In this document: piece by piece, positions 1-37,317 of the stretch
How the letters are laid out: every line of letters begins with the position of its first letter
How positions within the stretch are numbered: the stretch's first letter is position 1
Assembly (NCBI GenBank): GCA_035578905.1
Contig: JAQJVL010000200.1
Coordinates: 186,001-250,000, forward strand
Direction of reading: 5' to 3'
Length of the DNA: 64,000 nt
Origin: Stictocephala bisonia
Lineage: Eukaryota > Arthropoda > Insecta > Hemiptera > Membracidae
Program-made: the position numbers and the translations under genes
The notes under the pieces: model-generated
The model's database searches: none
Seen by the model: the letters and a program-made list of their open reading frames with translations, nothing else
What the model was told of the DNA's origin: nothing

Positions 1-2640
1 ACCCTGGATACGCACCTGAACTTATGATTTATAAGAAGTTTAACACAGTTACAAAGAATGAAAATTGGAAATAGATTTCAAATCTGTTAAAAGTACAAGT
101 GAAACGACTTATTTCCATTGAAAATTATTAACAATCGAATAGCATACATTAAACGATTAGTTGTTGTAAACGCAGACCAAGAACAATTTAAAAAAACACA
201 AGGCACCACGAAGATAAAACCAGATAAAACGAGCTATATTAAAGCTTAAACATGTGGTTTGCAGCATCAAATAGTTAGTTAGATCACTTTACAGAATTAT
301 TTTCTTTTAAAGAGATACAGACTACTTAATATCGAAAACATTAATTACTTGAAACTCCTCAACCACAACAAAATACATACCCCTAATAAAAACGGAAATA
401 ATTTATAAACAAAAAGCAACGACAAAAATGCTTTAGACACATTTTCTGCAGTCTGGAAATACTTTACAGAGGGTCAACTAATTATTAAATAATATAATAG
501 GAGTACTTAGAATTCCCTATGCAGATGTATCTAGCGATTGTTCCCTTCACTCCATATGAGGTAAATGTTCAATTACAACTTACAAGAACTCTTGGCCCTA
601 AAAAAGCTCTGCAGTATGATTAATATGAGAAATACTATAGGGACTTCATAATAAAGGAATTATTCTAATTGAGTGTACATCTAACTTTGTATTTAGTCAT
701 GAATATTTTTCTATACACTGGAAATTAGCACAGAAAACACTTCTACCTAAAGCAATGAAATGTGCTCAAAATTATTCTTATATAAAGCCAAAAGCTATTG
801 CCTATCATGTCTAAATTATTTTTTAAACTATCTTAAAAGACTTTAGACCTTAATGTCTATTTCATTCCTGAACATCAGTTTGGAATTAACATTTACTTTA
901 TATTAAACCGTTAAACAAACATGGCAGAAAATAAATTATATTCTTCCACTTTTGTTGATAACAACAGACATTAGATAAATTATGGGAATATCCTAGTTGC
1001 GCCTCAGCGGCAGCCTTTGTAATTTGTCTTCCAGGGGAAACGAAAGCTCAGTAGCATGATGTTACCACAAATGATATGTCGATGGCTACTACACAAGAAG
1101 TTTTTATTAGTTCAATTTAACTGACAATTAAATCAATTTGTTTAAAATACTTGTTATCTATTTATTAATCTTCAATTATTTATATCATGTGAGCTTATAT
1201 AAAATAGTGAAACTGGCATTTAAGTTTATTTTAATAAAGAATAGCAATATATGAACTGGCTTTGACATTCAGTTTGATGTATTTAGAAGTAGCCACGACA
1301 AATGACAACAACTAACTGGGGTTTATTACAAAATAAAACCTCACCCTTACAATGACACTCACTCCAAGTGTCTTTGACATGTATGTTGGGTGGGAGGTGA
1401 GAGTTTGGATCGATTCCAAATAAATAATTGGTAAAATCTATGAGTTAGCCCAAAATGAGTTTCTCAGGTTCATGCTGTATTTCTCAGCGTCTCCCTTCGT
1501 CACCTAAAGAATGTGGCAGGGGGTAACCGATGGTACTTTGATATTCTACTTGAAACGGTCGAGGCGCAACTGGAATGCTGGTTTTATGACCCTCATTAGT
1601 TAGTTATGTTGAGGTGCAACTGGGATGTATCCTAAACTATGGCACCCTGGACAATAAGTCATAAAACATTTATATAATGCATAAACATCGTCAAGTCTAA
1701 CATTAAAATATTAATAAAACTATACTCAGTATAGAAGTATTTATTAAATAAATTAAGTTATTATTCAGAATATGAAGTGGTATGTGTAAGTTTACAGTAG
1801 CTTCCACGTCACTATTATAATGTTTTAAAGTCATATTTGTTGGATTCTTGACTTCACTTTGAAGCTTTTGATCTACCGAGGTGCAGAACTAACGTTATTT
1901 TTTAATTGGAAACTTTTTAAATGAAGTATAAATTTGAAATTTTTATTTTTGAAAATTCTAACAAAATCTATATTCATATAGATTTATCTGGCATTTCAAA
2001 TTTTAGGAAAATTATAAAACGTGAACTCTAGTCAGTCCAAAATAAAGTATAGTACCCATGGATTTTATTATTCAGTAGTATTGGATTTAGCATTTGTGAA
2101 GTTGCCCCCCAATAACGTTTGAATGTCATGCAAAAAATGCCACTGTCGTAGACAGAAAAATGTATAAAAAGAGGGTGTGTTAGGAAGTTAATTAAAGAAA
2201 AGTAAGTTAAGCATATATATATATTTATTTATTTATTTCAGGTGAAAAGTACGTATTTCTAGGTTACATGTGCAAGTACCGTATATTCCGGTGATTTTTT
2301 TCAATATACCGGTCAGTTATTAGAACTGAGCCTTCTCTTCTTTCAGTAGTAAGACAGCTGTACCCAAATGGGGAATGGAATAGGTTTTTTTTATTGAATC
2401 AAACCAAAACACTAGGAGACACTACTAATAGTAATAAGCAGTTAGTGAAACACTTTATTATATTTAAATTAATGGCAAAACCCAAGTCGCCGACACTAAT
2501 TAATTAGCATTTTATCTTATATTACTATTATGTAATTCTAATAACTAAGATAACTATCTTATCTAGCAAATTATATGAGCTAGATCTGTCTGTAAAAAAT
2601 AATTTATCAGTTTTATTGTAGCCTATTACACAAGAATCAG
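1..2640. other. 5' flank or upstream intron of PTPA, no gene seen
   Basis: AT-rich sequence with no convincing coding exon on either strand. A 5' untranslated exon and the promoter of PTPA may lie here or outside the window; I see no core promoter I would defend. The word GTTGCGCCTCA and close variants occur three times (about 994, 1560 and 1612, in two orientations), which hints at a degraded inverted-repeat element between about 985 and 1635. Confidence 0.5.
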
Positions 2641-2682
2641 ATTTTATTTTACAGCAAAAGGAACGCATAAGGCCTAACAAGA

Positions 2683-28180
<25,498 letters not shown>

Positions 28181-28285
28181 AAACCTAGATGTATGATAAT
28201 TTTGAGGTTTTCACACAATGTATTTGTTTATCTATATTTATTTCAGTGCTAATTTATTGTCTATCCATCTTGCTAGAATACCAGC

Positions 28286-28316
28286 AATAAATGGTTTTTT
28301 TTTACTTGTAAATAAA
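28286..28316 (+). terminator. Polyadenylation signals of PTPA
   Basis: Two AATAAA hexamers at 28286-28291 and 28311-28316, about 105 and 130 nt after the stop codon, followed by T-rich sequence. They fit a short 3' UTR. Others further on may also be used. Confidence 0.6.
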
Positions 28317-28732
28317 TGTGGAGATTTATTTACAATTCTTTATTGTAACATTGTATTATAATTATAACATAGTAATTCTTAAAATATTTAAAAGTAATTT
28401 GGTATTTCATAAAATGATTTGATTTATAATCTCAACTCATAACCAATTCCTGTAAATTACAATCTTTTGAGTTATATAAATGAGGAGATTATTGACTGCT
28501 AGTGAGCAAATCATGAAATAACCAAACTACTGACAGCGTAACAGAAGAGTAGCCTTATACAAAATGCTATTATTATGGTTTAGATGCTCTTAAAAATGAA
28601 TACTAAGTTGCTGGTGAAAAAGAAAAACTTTACAGTTTGAATGTAGTGAAGACTTAATTTAATTATAGGGAGTGATTTCACCATTGAAGGCACAATGGAA
28701 TGAAACTAATAGTTGAAAAATCAATTGTTTGA

Positions 28733-28815
28733 GTCAGGGGTGCACAACCTTTTTATTAGCAAGGACCAAATTTATTTTTACACAATACGTGGCGGGCCGC
28801 AAGTTACCTTTCTCA
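28733..28815. mobile_element. Possible hAT-type element end
   Basis: CAGGGGTGCACAACCTTTTT followed by GGCGGGCCGCAAGTTACC looks like the ends of many hAT elements (CAGNGGTNCNCAACC, then a GCGGGCCGC-like word). I find no matching inverted end nearby, so this is one end of a truncated or very diverged copy. Confidence 0.35.
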
Positions 28816-28964
28816 TAGGCACTTGCCAAACCCTACCACTAAAAAGCTAATTTTACAATTATCTGAGCAACCTATTTTATTAGCAGACAAAAAAGGTTTT
28901 TCAAGGATATTTTTTTATTGTATAAATTTAAATGTGTAAAATTAAAGTGTTCTGGAAATTGTAG

Positions 28965-29345
28965 GCGATAGATGCTTGGCCCTCTTAATATCGATACGGC
29001 GTCCACTTAATGGTTGCCATCGATGTGGAAACTACTAGAGAGAAGTCTGGGGTGTTCATGTTGGAAAGTAGACAAGGTTTAGATTTTATGTAGGGTAGGG
29101 ATCTGAGTAGGGATGTAGCTAGGGAGCTCCTCAATTAGCTGTAAATCAGACCAACACTACATGGTTCGGATTACACGTAAAGCTGTAGGTCTCTAGTTGC
29201 CCTACCTGTTGGGCTATTAATAAATAGCTCTTTCTGAGGAACAGTCAACCTTAGATGGTAACAATGACTGCACTCATTCATCTACTCTCATTCGCCCTTC
29301 ATATTGACCCATATCTTGATGATCTGCGTCTTATTGAAAATTAAT
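28965..29345 (+). repeat. Dispersed repeat family A, copy 4
   Basis: Best-kept copy. Blocks in order: ATCGATACGGCGTCCAC, GAAACTACTAGAGAGAAGTC, TTAGCTGTAAATCAGACC, ATGGTTCGGATTACACG, TAATAAATAGCTCTTTCTGA, GGAACAGTC, CTCATTCATCTACTCTCATT and GATCTGCGTCTTATTG. GGTTCGGATT resembles a tRNA B box, so a SINE origin is possible. No ORF. Confidence 0.65.
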
Positions 29346-29356
29346 AATGGTAACGA

Positions 29357-30420
29357 AGGTAAATAATAAATAAATAAATAAAAATGCCTTTATTTACAAG
29401 CGTTTCTCAGTACATAACTGTTTTACAGAACAACTCAAGTCAATGGCCGTAATACTAAGAAATAAATATTGAAAACTAAGAACAGTGCAAGTTAAGATTA
29501 AGGTATAATATATATATAGTTTTACAAAGAAACACAAAGACTTAAAATTACAATATACTATTGGGCTACGAAAAGCTCTTTAATTTTACTCTTAAATGAG
29601 CGTATAGTACATGATTTGATGGCTGGGGGGAGGCCATTGTACAATTTAGGGCCGAAATAAGAAAAACTCCGTCTCCCAACTTCTAAACGGACCTTAGGGA
29701 AATGGAGCAAATTTGCATGGCGTGTACTACGCTGCGAGACCTCTTCCCGGTACAACAGCCTTTCGCTTAAGTACTGTGGCTCACTGTGTGACAGTACCTT
29801 GTGAGTCATGCAGCAAGTTAGAATCCTGCATACGGTCTCCATTGGCAGTAAACCAACAGCCTCTCGAAAAGGAGAAACATGATCAAAACGTCTCAAATTG
29901 AAAATGAAACGGACTGCAGAGTTTTGAAGCTTTTGAATTCGCTCCATATCTCCTCACGAGATGCTGTCACCGTATGCAGGGTAGCAGTAGTAAAATACTG
30001 ACAAAATCTGTGACTGCATGATGTGAAACTTAGCGGATTCTGGTAGCAGATCTCTAAAACGGTACAGACCTCTCAGCCTACCCAGTGCACGTTGTGCAGA
30101 GTAAGTGACATGCTCAGTGAAAGTCAGGTCATTGTCTAGCATGACACCGAGAGTTTTGACTTTGCCGCTTACAGCCAAGCTTACACCACTGAGTATGATC
30201 TCAATGCCCCTTGAGCTAAGGGACTGCACCAGAGTCTGAGGGGCAAAATGGAGAACGGTACACTTGTCTATATTGAGTTTTAGGCTATTGTTTACGGACC
30301 AGGTGGTAATGCTTTCAAGATCCAAGGTAGTGTTGGCAGTAGTTGGGTTGAAAACAACATTCTTTTTTTTTTTATGTACAAAATTCGCAATAAATGTTGC
30401 ATAACCACTTAGTTCCAATA
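29357..30420 (-). mobile_element. LINE 3' half, one in-frame stop
   Basis: On the minus strand one frame runs from 30418 to 29558 with a single TGA (about 29951-29953). The first part has TTWSVNNSLKLNIDKC and KTLGVMLDNDLTF with RLRGLYRFRDLLP. The second has MERIQKLQNSAVRFIFNLRR, FREAVGLLPM and FGPKLYNGLPPAIKS. This is the post-palm reverse transcriptase region and C-terminus of a CR1/Jockey-like LINE. The 3' end finishes in an A-rich (AAAT)n tail at about 29357-29385. 5'-truncated at about 30375, where a short A run interrupts the frame. Fairly young by its open frame. Confidence 0.8.
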
Positions 30421-31678
30421 TGTACTAAAACTAGAGAAAAAATATTCTCTATAAAATAAATTTTGTTGTTGAATATTTATTTTAGTGTTCATGTCTTTAT
30501 GAATTTGATTCATGTAAAAAAAATAATAAAAAGCAACCATACATAGCAAGCCTCAATATAGCCTATACAAATTGTTATTTCATTGAAAAACAAAAACCTG
30601 GCACAATTCTTTCCTCTTGACTATATTTTACAACATATAAATATCATAAAAACCCTAAAATAATACAAATGTAAATATATTTTATCACAACTCAACAACA
30701 AGTCAAGTATTAGGAACCAAAACTGTCAATGATAGTTGATATTGGCATTTTACTTTTTGTCATTAAGTTTTATTTATTTGTTTTCTCCATACAAGTGGCC
30801 TATCAATGTAATAAAAAACTAACGCAGAATCGCCGTGGAAACCAAAAACTTTGTTGTAGCATATTAGGTATGTACTTTAAAAAGAGATATCTGCGTCCGT
30901 GTCAGCAGTGTGCTCAAAGCACACTGCCAGCTCAATAGTTAAGCAATGCAAACAATCAGCGTAGTGCAGGGTGAGGAGATGAAGAGTATTTCATTCTCCA
31001 TGTTGTCGGAAACAGTTTACTCACTTATAGAGAGCAGTTTTGCTTTTCATTTGCCCATTTCAGTTGTAATTTCCTTCTCTTTATTAAGAACAAAATAGCT
31101 TTATTTTTCACTACTTGTATGTTAAAGGTGTCAAGTTTAAAACATAAGCCAAGAACTCTCATTTTCTATTTCATCAACTATGTGGTTTTTGACCTTGAAC
31201 ATCTATATTAACTTTATTATGCAATTGATTTATGAACTTAATATTCTTTGAATTTCATTTCAATAAAACTTGTTTTATTTGGCTTTGTGATATGTGGAAA
31301 ATGTATCAGGCCCACTAGACGGAGCCCTTTTTTACACTACCTCAATTTGTATCCTGTCCAATTTTAGTAAACAGATTTTTATCGCTGACAGACTTATTGT
31401 TATTAATCTGTAATCTTATATTTACTGCAGTTAGAGTCTTAATGTGCAGTATTTTGAAATGTCTTTATATACTTTTCACAACATTTTAATAGCTCACGTG
31501 TATAGTACAACATTTCTGTAAACATGTTTAAATATAGTGTTGTTATTTTGTGTGTTCCAACAATGCAAGAAAATCTTATGTCATTAGTATATTATAGTGC
31601 AAATTTAATTTCTGTATCTGTAGTGAGGATTCCAGAATGGTGTATTACTGCTCCATTTATAGTTCAGTTGTTAGATAA
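30421..31678. other. Intergenic, nothing recognised
   Basis: AT-rich sequence between LINE and DNA transposon remnants. No exon, RNA gene or element end recognised on either strand. Confidence 0.5.
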
Positions 31679-31679
31679 A

Positions 31680-33000
31680 TTCAGTAGAACCTCTTTTTAA
31701 CACACTATGTTTAATCCCTTTAAACTCACATAACACTTATTGTTAAAAATACACCTGTATTAAGTACGTTAAACCTCGTTTTATCCGGATTCCAGTTTAT
31801 ACATATCAGCTGACTGATCTGATGAATATTTGTTTTCTAAAGTTGTTATACCGTCGTAGAAACTTTAAACATCGTCCTCTCATGGCAGCGTCGGTGATAA
31901 ACTAATTACAGCCGCGTTGCTTGCTTAGTATCATAGACATGCACACATGCAGGCTTGGTTCCCGGTACACAGCAAACTGTACTGTATTTTGATTTGTTCT
32001 TGGGCGATTCATACGGAGCGATAGCGTTGCTAGCTGTCATGCCGCTTTTTATTGTTTCTATTAGTTACCGCTGAGTTGCGTTCGTAAACATTTAAGGTTA
32101 TAACACACAAAATACTGAATAGTGCTGAATAAATACTTTTTAGTATGACAGTAAACGTTATTAAACGCTATTTTATATGGTATAAAGCTGGTTTCTTCAT
32201 ATGACCTTCCTATCCGGACGTTTGTCATTGTCCAGACCATGTTACACTTTTGTAGGATATTGTATGGATTGTCCGGTGATTTGGCTTTTTGCTGTTAATT
32301 TACATAAAAACGATGATATTGGTCAAGTTTAGCAATGGTGACATATTTTTATCAGGCATTCTTTCAGTTCCCAGAACATTCTCACACAAATGAAGCAAGG
32401 CCGAACCATTCGCGCGCCTCTTAGAAGCTTACATTACCTATTGTACCATGTAGGCATCTTTTACCAATATTTACCTAATTTTTATCTTGTATTTTTTTAT
32501 CTGGATCGGGATACTGCCACATTAGTCCAGATAAAACGAGGTTTAATGTAGAAATTGGATAAAAACCTCAATTTAACAACGAATATCTAAAGTATGGAAC
32601 CCCTTTATAATGAAAAAAATTTCATTTCCCAGCTGCCCGCTGCTGATAAGATTTGTGTCGATATGAAACGTCATTTTGTTGGTTCTTCTCCCAATTTTCC
32701 CTGTTAGTCAACAAGTATCAGAAGTGAAGTTAGTCGCGTATGGTTCTAAGTGCTTACTTTAGTTTAAAATAGTAAAGGGATTTTTTATTAGAGTATCGTG
32801 GTGGAAAAAAAGACAAGAAAGTCTCTTACAGCGGAGTTTAAACGTTGGGAGTTTAAAGACGAGAGGTCGTAAAAGAAAATCAAAAGAGGAAGAAGATGGA
32901 TATCGCCAAGAAGTTTGAAAACTATACCAGCCACGTTAGCCACAATTTATGAAAAATAAAGTCAAGTTTGAAGTAAAAAGGGATTTTCCTAAACATTAAC
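31680..33000 (+). mobile_element. Degraded pogo/Tigger-like element with transposase start
   Basis: The left end reads CAGTAGAACCTCTTTTTAAC at about 31680, similar to Tigger ends. After the nested MITE the element resumes (CCTCAATTTAACAACG, 32571) and holds, from about 32802, a broken frame with KTRKSLTAEFK, then IAKKFE-, TLATIYEK-type residues. This matches the N-terminal CENP-B-like DNA-binding domain of pogo/Tigger transposases. The catalytic part and the right end are missing. Confidence 0.55.
31767..32548. mobile_element. Nested pogo/Tigger-like MITE
   Basis: A 782-bp segment flanked by TA. Left end CGTTAAACCTCGTTTTATCC; the complement of the right end reads CATTAAACCTCGTTTTATCT. It lies inside the element 31680-33000, so it inserted later. 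No transposase read inside it. Confidence 0.65.
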
Positions 33001-35313
33001 AAAAGGTAAAAAAGACGAGTTTCAAGATTTTGAAGAACCTTTTTAAAGTGGTTTAAACGGTGCTGTGACTATAACATAATATCCATCACTGGTCCTGTAC
33101 TGCAAGAAAAAGTATAATTTGCTTAAAAAATTAGAACACTGACTCTTGAGCAAGTAATGGCTGGTTATATCAGTTTTAAAATAGACATGAAATAAGTTGC
33201 AATTTGCATTTACAAAGTTTGAATTTCCCAACTTGAGCCAAGAAAATAATATTAAACTTGCTAGAACAGGACATACAGTGTAACTTTTAAACTTTAAACC
33301 AGGGTCATTTTTTAAAGAGTGAACCTTTTGAGATCAGATTTGTGGGTTTATGTTATACAACTAAGGACCTTTAATGTGATGTACAACTAGACCTGTGTTG
33401 TTATTTAAGATTTTCTTCTGACTCCTTGTCATTAGTTGTCATTTCTGTCATAACTACAATTCACCCTGATATGACAGAAAAATTGTAGTTACTTCAAAAA
33501 GTAAATTTATAGATGCATTAATGTTGTACCAAGTTGTATTGCTTTATCTGTAATCGTTCAGAAATTGATAAGCCGGTGTGGGACTTCACAAACACCCTAT
33601 ATAAGTTGTATATACAAACTAGGTGTCTGAAGGATAATTTTGCTGATATTTTGACATCATAGATGATAAGGCATACCCTTTCTATCTTTTGGAGATTTCC
33701 TAACATTATACCCCTCTATCACTAAGACAACAAACAACTCAAGCAGTTCTATGTAATGTGTATGCTTATTAACATGTATTATGTAAATATGTATGGAATT
33801 TTGGGCTCCAATACTCCTTTTTTATCGTTAACATTTTAAGCAAACATATTCTAGTTGGGGAAAGGAGTGTTGTTTAATTTGTTACAGATTCTTTGTCTGG
33901 CAGATCAAAAATAGTAGGCGCATACCAATTCTTAACAGAGAGTCATAATAATTGTTCTTACTGCTCTGGTTTTCCTGACTAACTCTTTTGCTTACATAGA
34001 GGAATTTCCTTAATGTTCTTGTTTACCTCAAGTGCTAGTCGGTAGCAGGTGGTCGATCTACACAAAGCTGTTGATGCGTTTTGAGGGCCTACTACTGACA
34101 GTGCTGCTGTTTCATCTTCTTGTATGAGCTAGCATCTTTGCTAGTTGGTTGTTATTGAAAGTAAGTTGTATAGTTTTGCATCAGTTTGCCATTTCAGGCA
34201 ATGCAGGCAGGTTACCGGCTTAGTAATCTTAATGTGCATACAGCATAGTTTTTTAATTCATCAATTGTGTTTTGAGTATATTACTGTAAATAGTGTGGTT
34301 AAGCCAAGAGCAAATGTTATTAACCCTAGATCGCTAATCCTGGTGCTTCGCGTGCTATTTTCAAACGTATACGCGATGACGAAAGTATATCTTTGTAAAA
34401 CTCAATAAAAGATGTTTATCATAAAGCAATCGGACAAACTTGGTACCAATCGACGCATAATGTTCTGTTCTGTACATTTCATATTTTTAATAATTTTTGT
34501 GTACAAATTTATAAACGTAGGAATAAAATTAAAACATGCAATTTGAAATTCCCGCCCGGCGAGGGATCGGGAGTGGGAAAATGGCCGATGTTTGTCGCAT
34601 AACTGTACAATGACCAATAGTCGGAATCAGTTGTACAAACTGTCAGATTGCAGTGAATTAAATACTCTAGCCAACAAAACAAATTGCAATCTTGTAGGTG
34701 CTTTGGTTGTTTTACAAAAAATGTGTTGTATACCCTTATATGCATGTTCTTTCAAAAGCCAGTATTGGTGCGTTAAAGGCTGTTGTAAAAAAGTTGTAAT
34801 AAATAAATTATTTATTGCGATATAAACAAATAAAAAATGGGTAGAAAGCCAAAAAGTTCTTGTGTCGGTTGGTACCGTCTCGAGGAAATTTTGTGCTGTA
34901 CGTTGGCAATGGTCACGCGACAATGATGATGTAGAAGAATGGCCGTCAGTTTACGTTAAGCCATCTTTGTTTAAACACAACATTCTCTCGACCGCTCGTA
35001 TTTACCATAATAAGTGTAGTGAATTGAAATGAAATGAAAGTGTAGTGTAGTGAATAGTGTATAGTAGTTCGTATATTAATATGTTTGAGTGGATGTGACA
35101 GTGCATAAAAGGAAATTAGATTTAGGCATTGTTCTACAAGTTCTAACACTAATCAACATCACATTATATTTATATAAAAGCACTAGCGCTTCAAAATCAT
35201 AATAATAACAACCCTACTTACAAATAATATAATATAGGGCTAAAAACAGGCTGGAGAACTAAGAGTGAGTAAAATATTTCATTTTTTTTATGTATTTTAA
35301 TTTTACAACCATA

Positions 35314-35342
<29 letters not shown>
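33001..35342. other. Intergenic, no gene recognised
   Basis: AT-rich. TTAACCCTAGATCGC at about 34319 looks like one piggyBac-type end, but I find no partner. A GC-richer stretch at 34550-34620 has only short overlapping open frames on both strands, none resembling a known family. A (TA)n run occupies about 35320-35345. Confidence 0.45.
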
Positions 35343-35345
<3 letters not shown>

Positions 35346-37317
35346 CAGGGTGTCTTAAAAGTCCCACCCCCCCCCCTATTAACTTTCTTATGAATACAGA
35401 TAAAGTGATTTACTTTTGGGAATGTTTATATGACCAACTAAGGAGTTTTTTTATGTATGCAAATTTTTTACACCCCCTCTCAAAAGGGGGTAGTTTGGGG
35501 GTAAGTCAAAATTTTTAAATAGAAACCCCTATCAAATGACACATCATTTTAAAGGTAACATTAAAAGAAGAAGAATGGCGGAAATTAGAGGTCTCTAACA
35601 TTAGTCTATCAAATTTGGTGGCAGTTTAAAGTTGGAATTATTTCATAAAACCCCCGCAGCTTATGTTACATTTAAAATTGTTGTAAGGCAGACAAAACAT
35701 TCACCCACCAGTTAGTTTTGAAAACTGATGACACCTAATCGTAAAACAAGTTATTACAAGAATCAACAAACACCAAAAAACACAAATAACATAGCATTTA
35801 TTTGGTTTTGGTTTGTCTGACCAAAGTCCAGTAGGGCAACCTGGGAATACCAGTGGCTCCTTCCTTATCTCTTATTAGGTTACTAGTTAGTACGTGTAAC
35901 ACTTTCAGTTCAGTTACTGTGTTAAATTTCTTTTTATTCGTATTTAATAAAAATGGCTCGGTCAAATGAAGATAAAGTAGAGATGATATTGCTCTATGGG
36001 GAAGCTAGGAGAAATGTTCATGAAGCAGTTCGTTTATTTAATGCTGCCTATCCGGATAGACCAGTAGACAGGGCATACATTAGACGTTTAGTAAACAAAT
36101 TCTCAACAAACTTTAGTGTCAAAGATGCACCACGATCAGGGCGCCCTGCCATTGCGACAGAAGAGATCCAAATTCAAGTTTTAGCAAATTATGCTGCAAA
36201 CCCACATGAATCTCTGCGGTCCACTGCCCTTGATGTTGGAATTTCAAAAGATACTGTTCACAAAGTGTTAAAGCGTCACAAGTTCCACCCGTACAAAGTA
36301 CAGTTAAATCAAGAATTAAATGAAGACCACCCTGACCGAAGACTTCAGTTTTGTGAGCAAATGTTGCAGAAGATTGAAGAGAATAATAATTTAATATCAC
36401 AGATATGTTTTAGTGATGAAGCATCATTCTCTTTGCATGGGACAGTCAATCGGCACAACTGCCGTTATTGGGCAAACAGTAGCCCCCACTGGATGGTTGA
36501 AGCCCATACGCAACAGCCACAAAAATTAAATGTATGGGCTGGAATTTTGGGAAACTCTGTTATTGGGCCATTCTTTATTGATGGTAATTTAACTGGCGTT
36601 AAATACTTGGACATGTTACGGAACGGCATTGTCCCAGCAATAAATGAGGTAGTACAAGGTACTTATGAGCCTGTATTTCAGCAAGATGGTGCTCCTCCAC
36701 ATTACAATATGCTTGTCCGGACATTCCTAGACCAAACGTTTCCCGATAGATGGATAGGTCGACGTGGCACTTTGGTAGAGTGGCCGGCACGTTCTCCTGA
36801 CCTTTCACCTCTGGATTTTTTTCTTTTGGGGTTTCCTCAAAAGTAAAGTTTACGACACAAAGCCCGCAAACCTCGATGAATTAAGGATAAGAATCGAAGA
36901 GGCCTGCCACCTTATCACGCATGAAATCTTACAAAATGTGAGACGTGGTTTTCAATCCAGGCTTTTTTACTGTCAAGAAGTTCATGGCAGCCATTTCGAG
37001 CATCTCATCTGAGTGAAATTGAGGTGAGAGTTCAGCATTTTGACCATTTTTCCCGTTCTAAAATTACTTAGGGGGTTTTATGAAATAATTCCAACTTTAA
37101 ACTGCCACCAAATTTGATAGACTAATGTTAGAGACCTCTAGTTTCCGCCATTCTTTTTCTTTTAATATTACCTTTTAAATTATGTGTCATTTGATAGGGG
37201 TTTCTATTTAAAAATTTTGACTTACCCTCAAACTACCCCCTTTTGAGAGGGGGTGTAAAAAAATTGCATACATAAAAAACTCCTTAGTTGGTCATATAAA
37301 CATTCCCAGAAGTAAAT
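35346..37317 (+). mobile_element. Tc1/mariner-superfamily element with about 248-bp inverted repeats
   Basis: Left end CAGGGTGTCTTAAAAGTCCC directly after TA. Segment 35408-35655 is repeated in inverse at 37071-37317, nearly base for base. The outer 62 bases of the left end have no counterpart on the right: after 37317 the sequence turns into ATATATATTCATTTATTT, so the right end is lost. Transposase 35953-37012 lies between the arms. Long arms with a superfamily-typical end (CAGGGTG) are notable. Confidence 0.85.
35953..37012 (+). pseudogene. Transposase of the 35.3-kb element, single frameshift
   Basis: DNA transposase that would cut and rejoin the element ends. An open frame of 297 codons starts MARSNEDKVEMILLYGEARR, an N-terminal helix-turn-helix region (about residues 1-110). 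The DDE-type catalytic domain follows with Asp155 (CFSDEASF), Asp245 (QQDGAPPH) and Asp288 (SPDLSPLDFF). Spacing between the last two is 42 residues, close to the DD41D groups and larger than the DD34D of classical mariner. The usual next residues LWGFLKSKVYD appear only after a one-base shift in the T-rich stretch 36816-36827, consistent with one extra T. The shifted frame then continues to TGA at 37010-37012. All three acidic residues lie before the break. Confidence 0.85.

Noticed and set aside
34145..35149. Cluster of 67-98-codon frames on both strands
   Set aside because: Overlapping frames on both strands without motifs, start context or consistent composition; chance frames in moderately GC-richer DNA.
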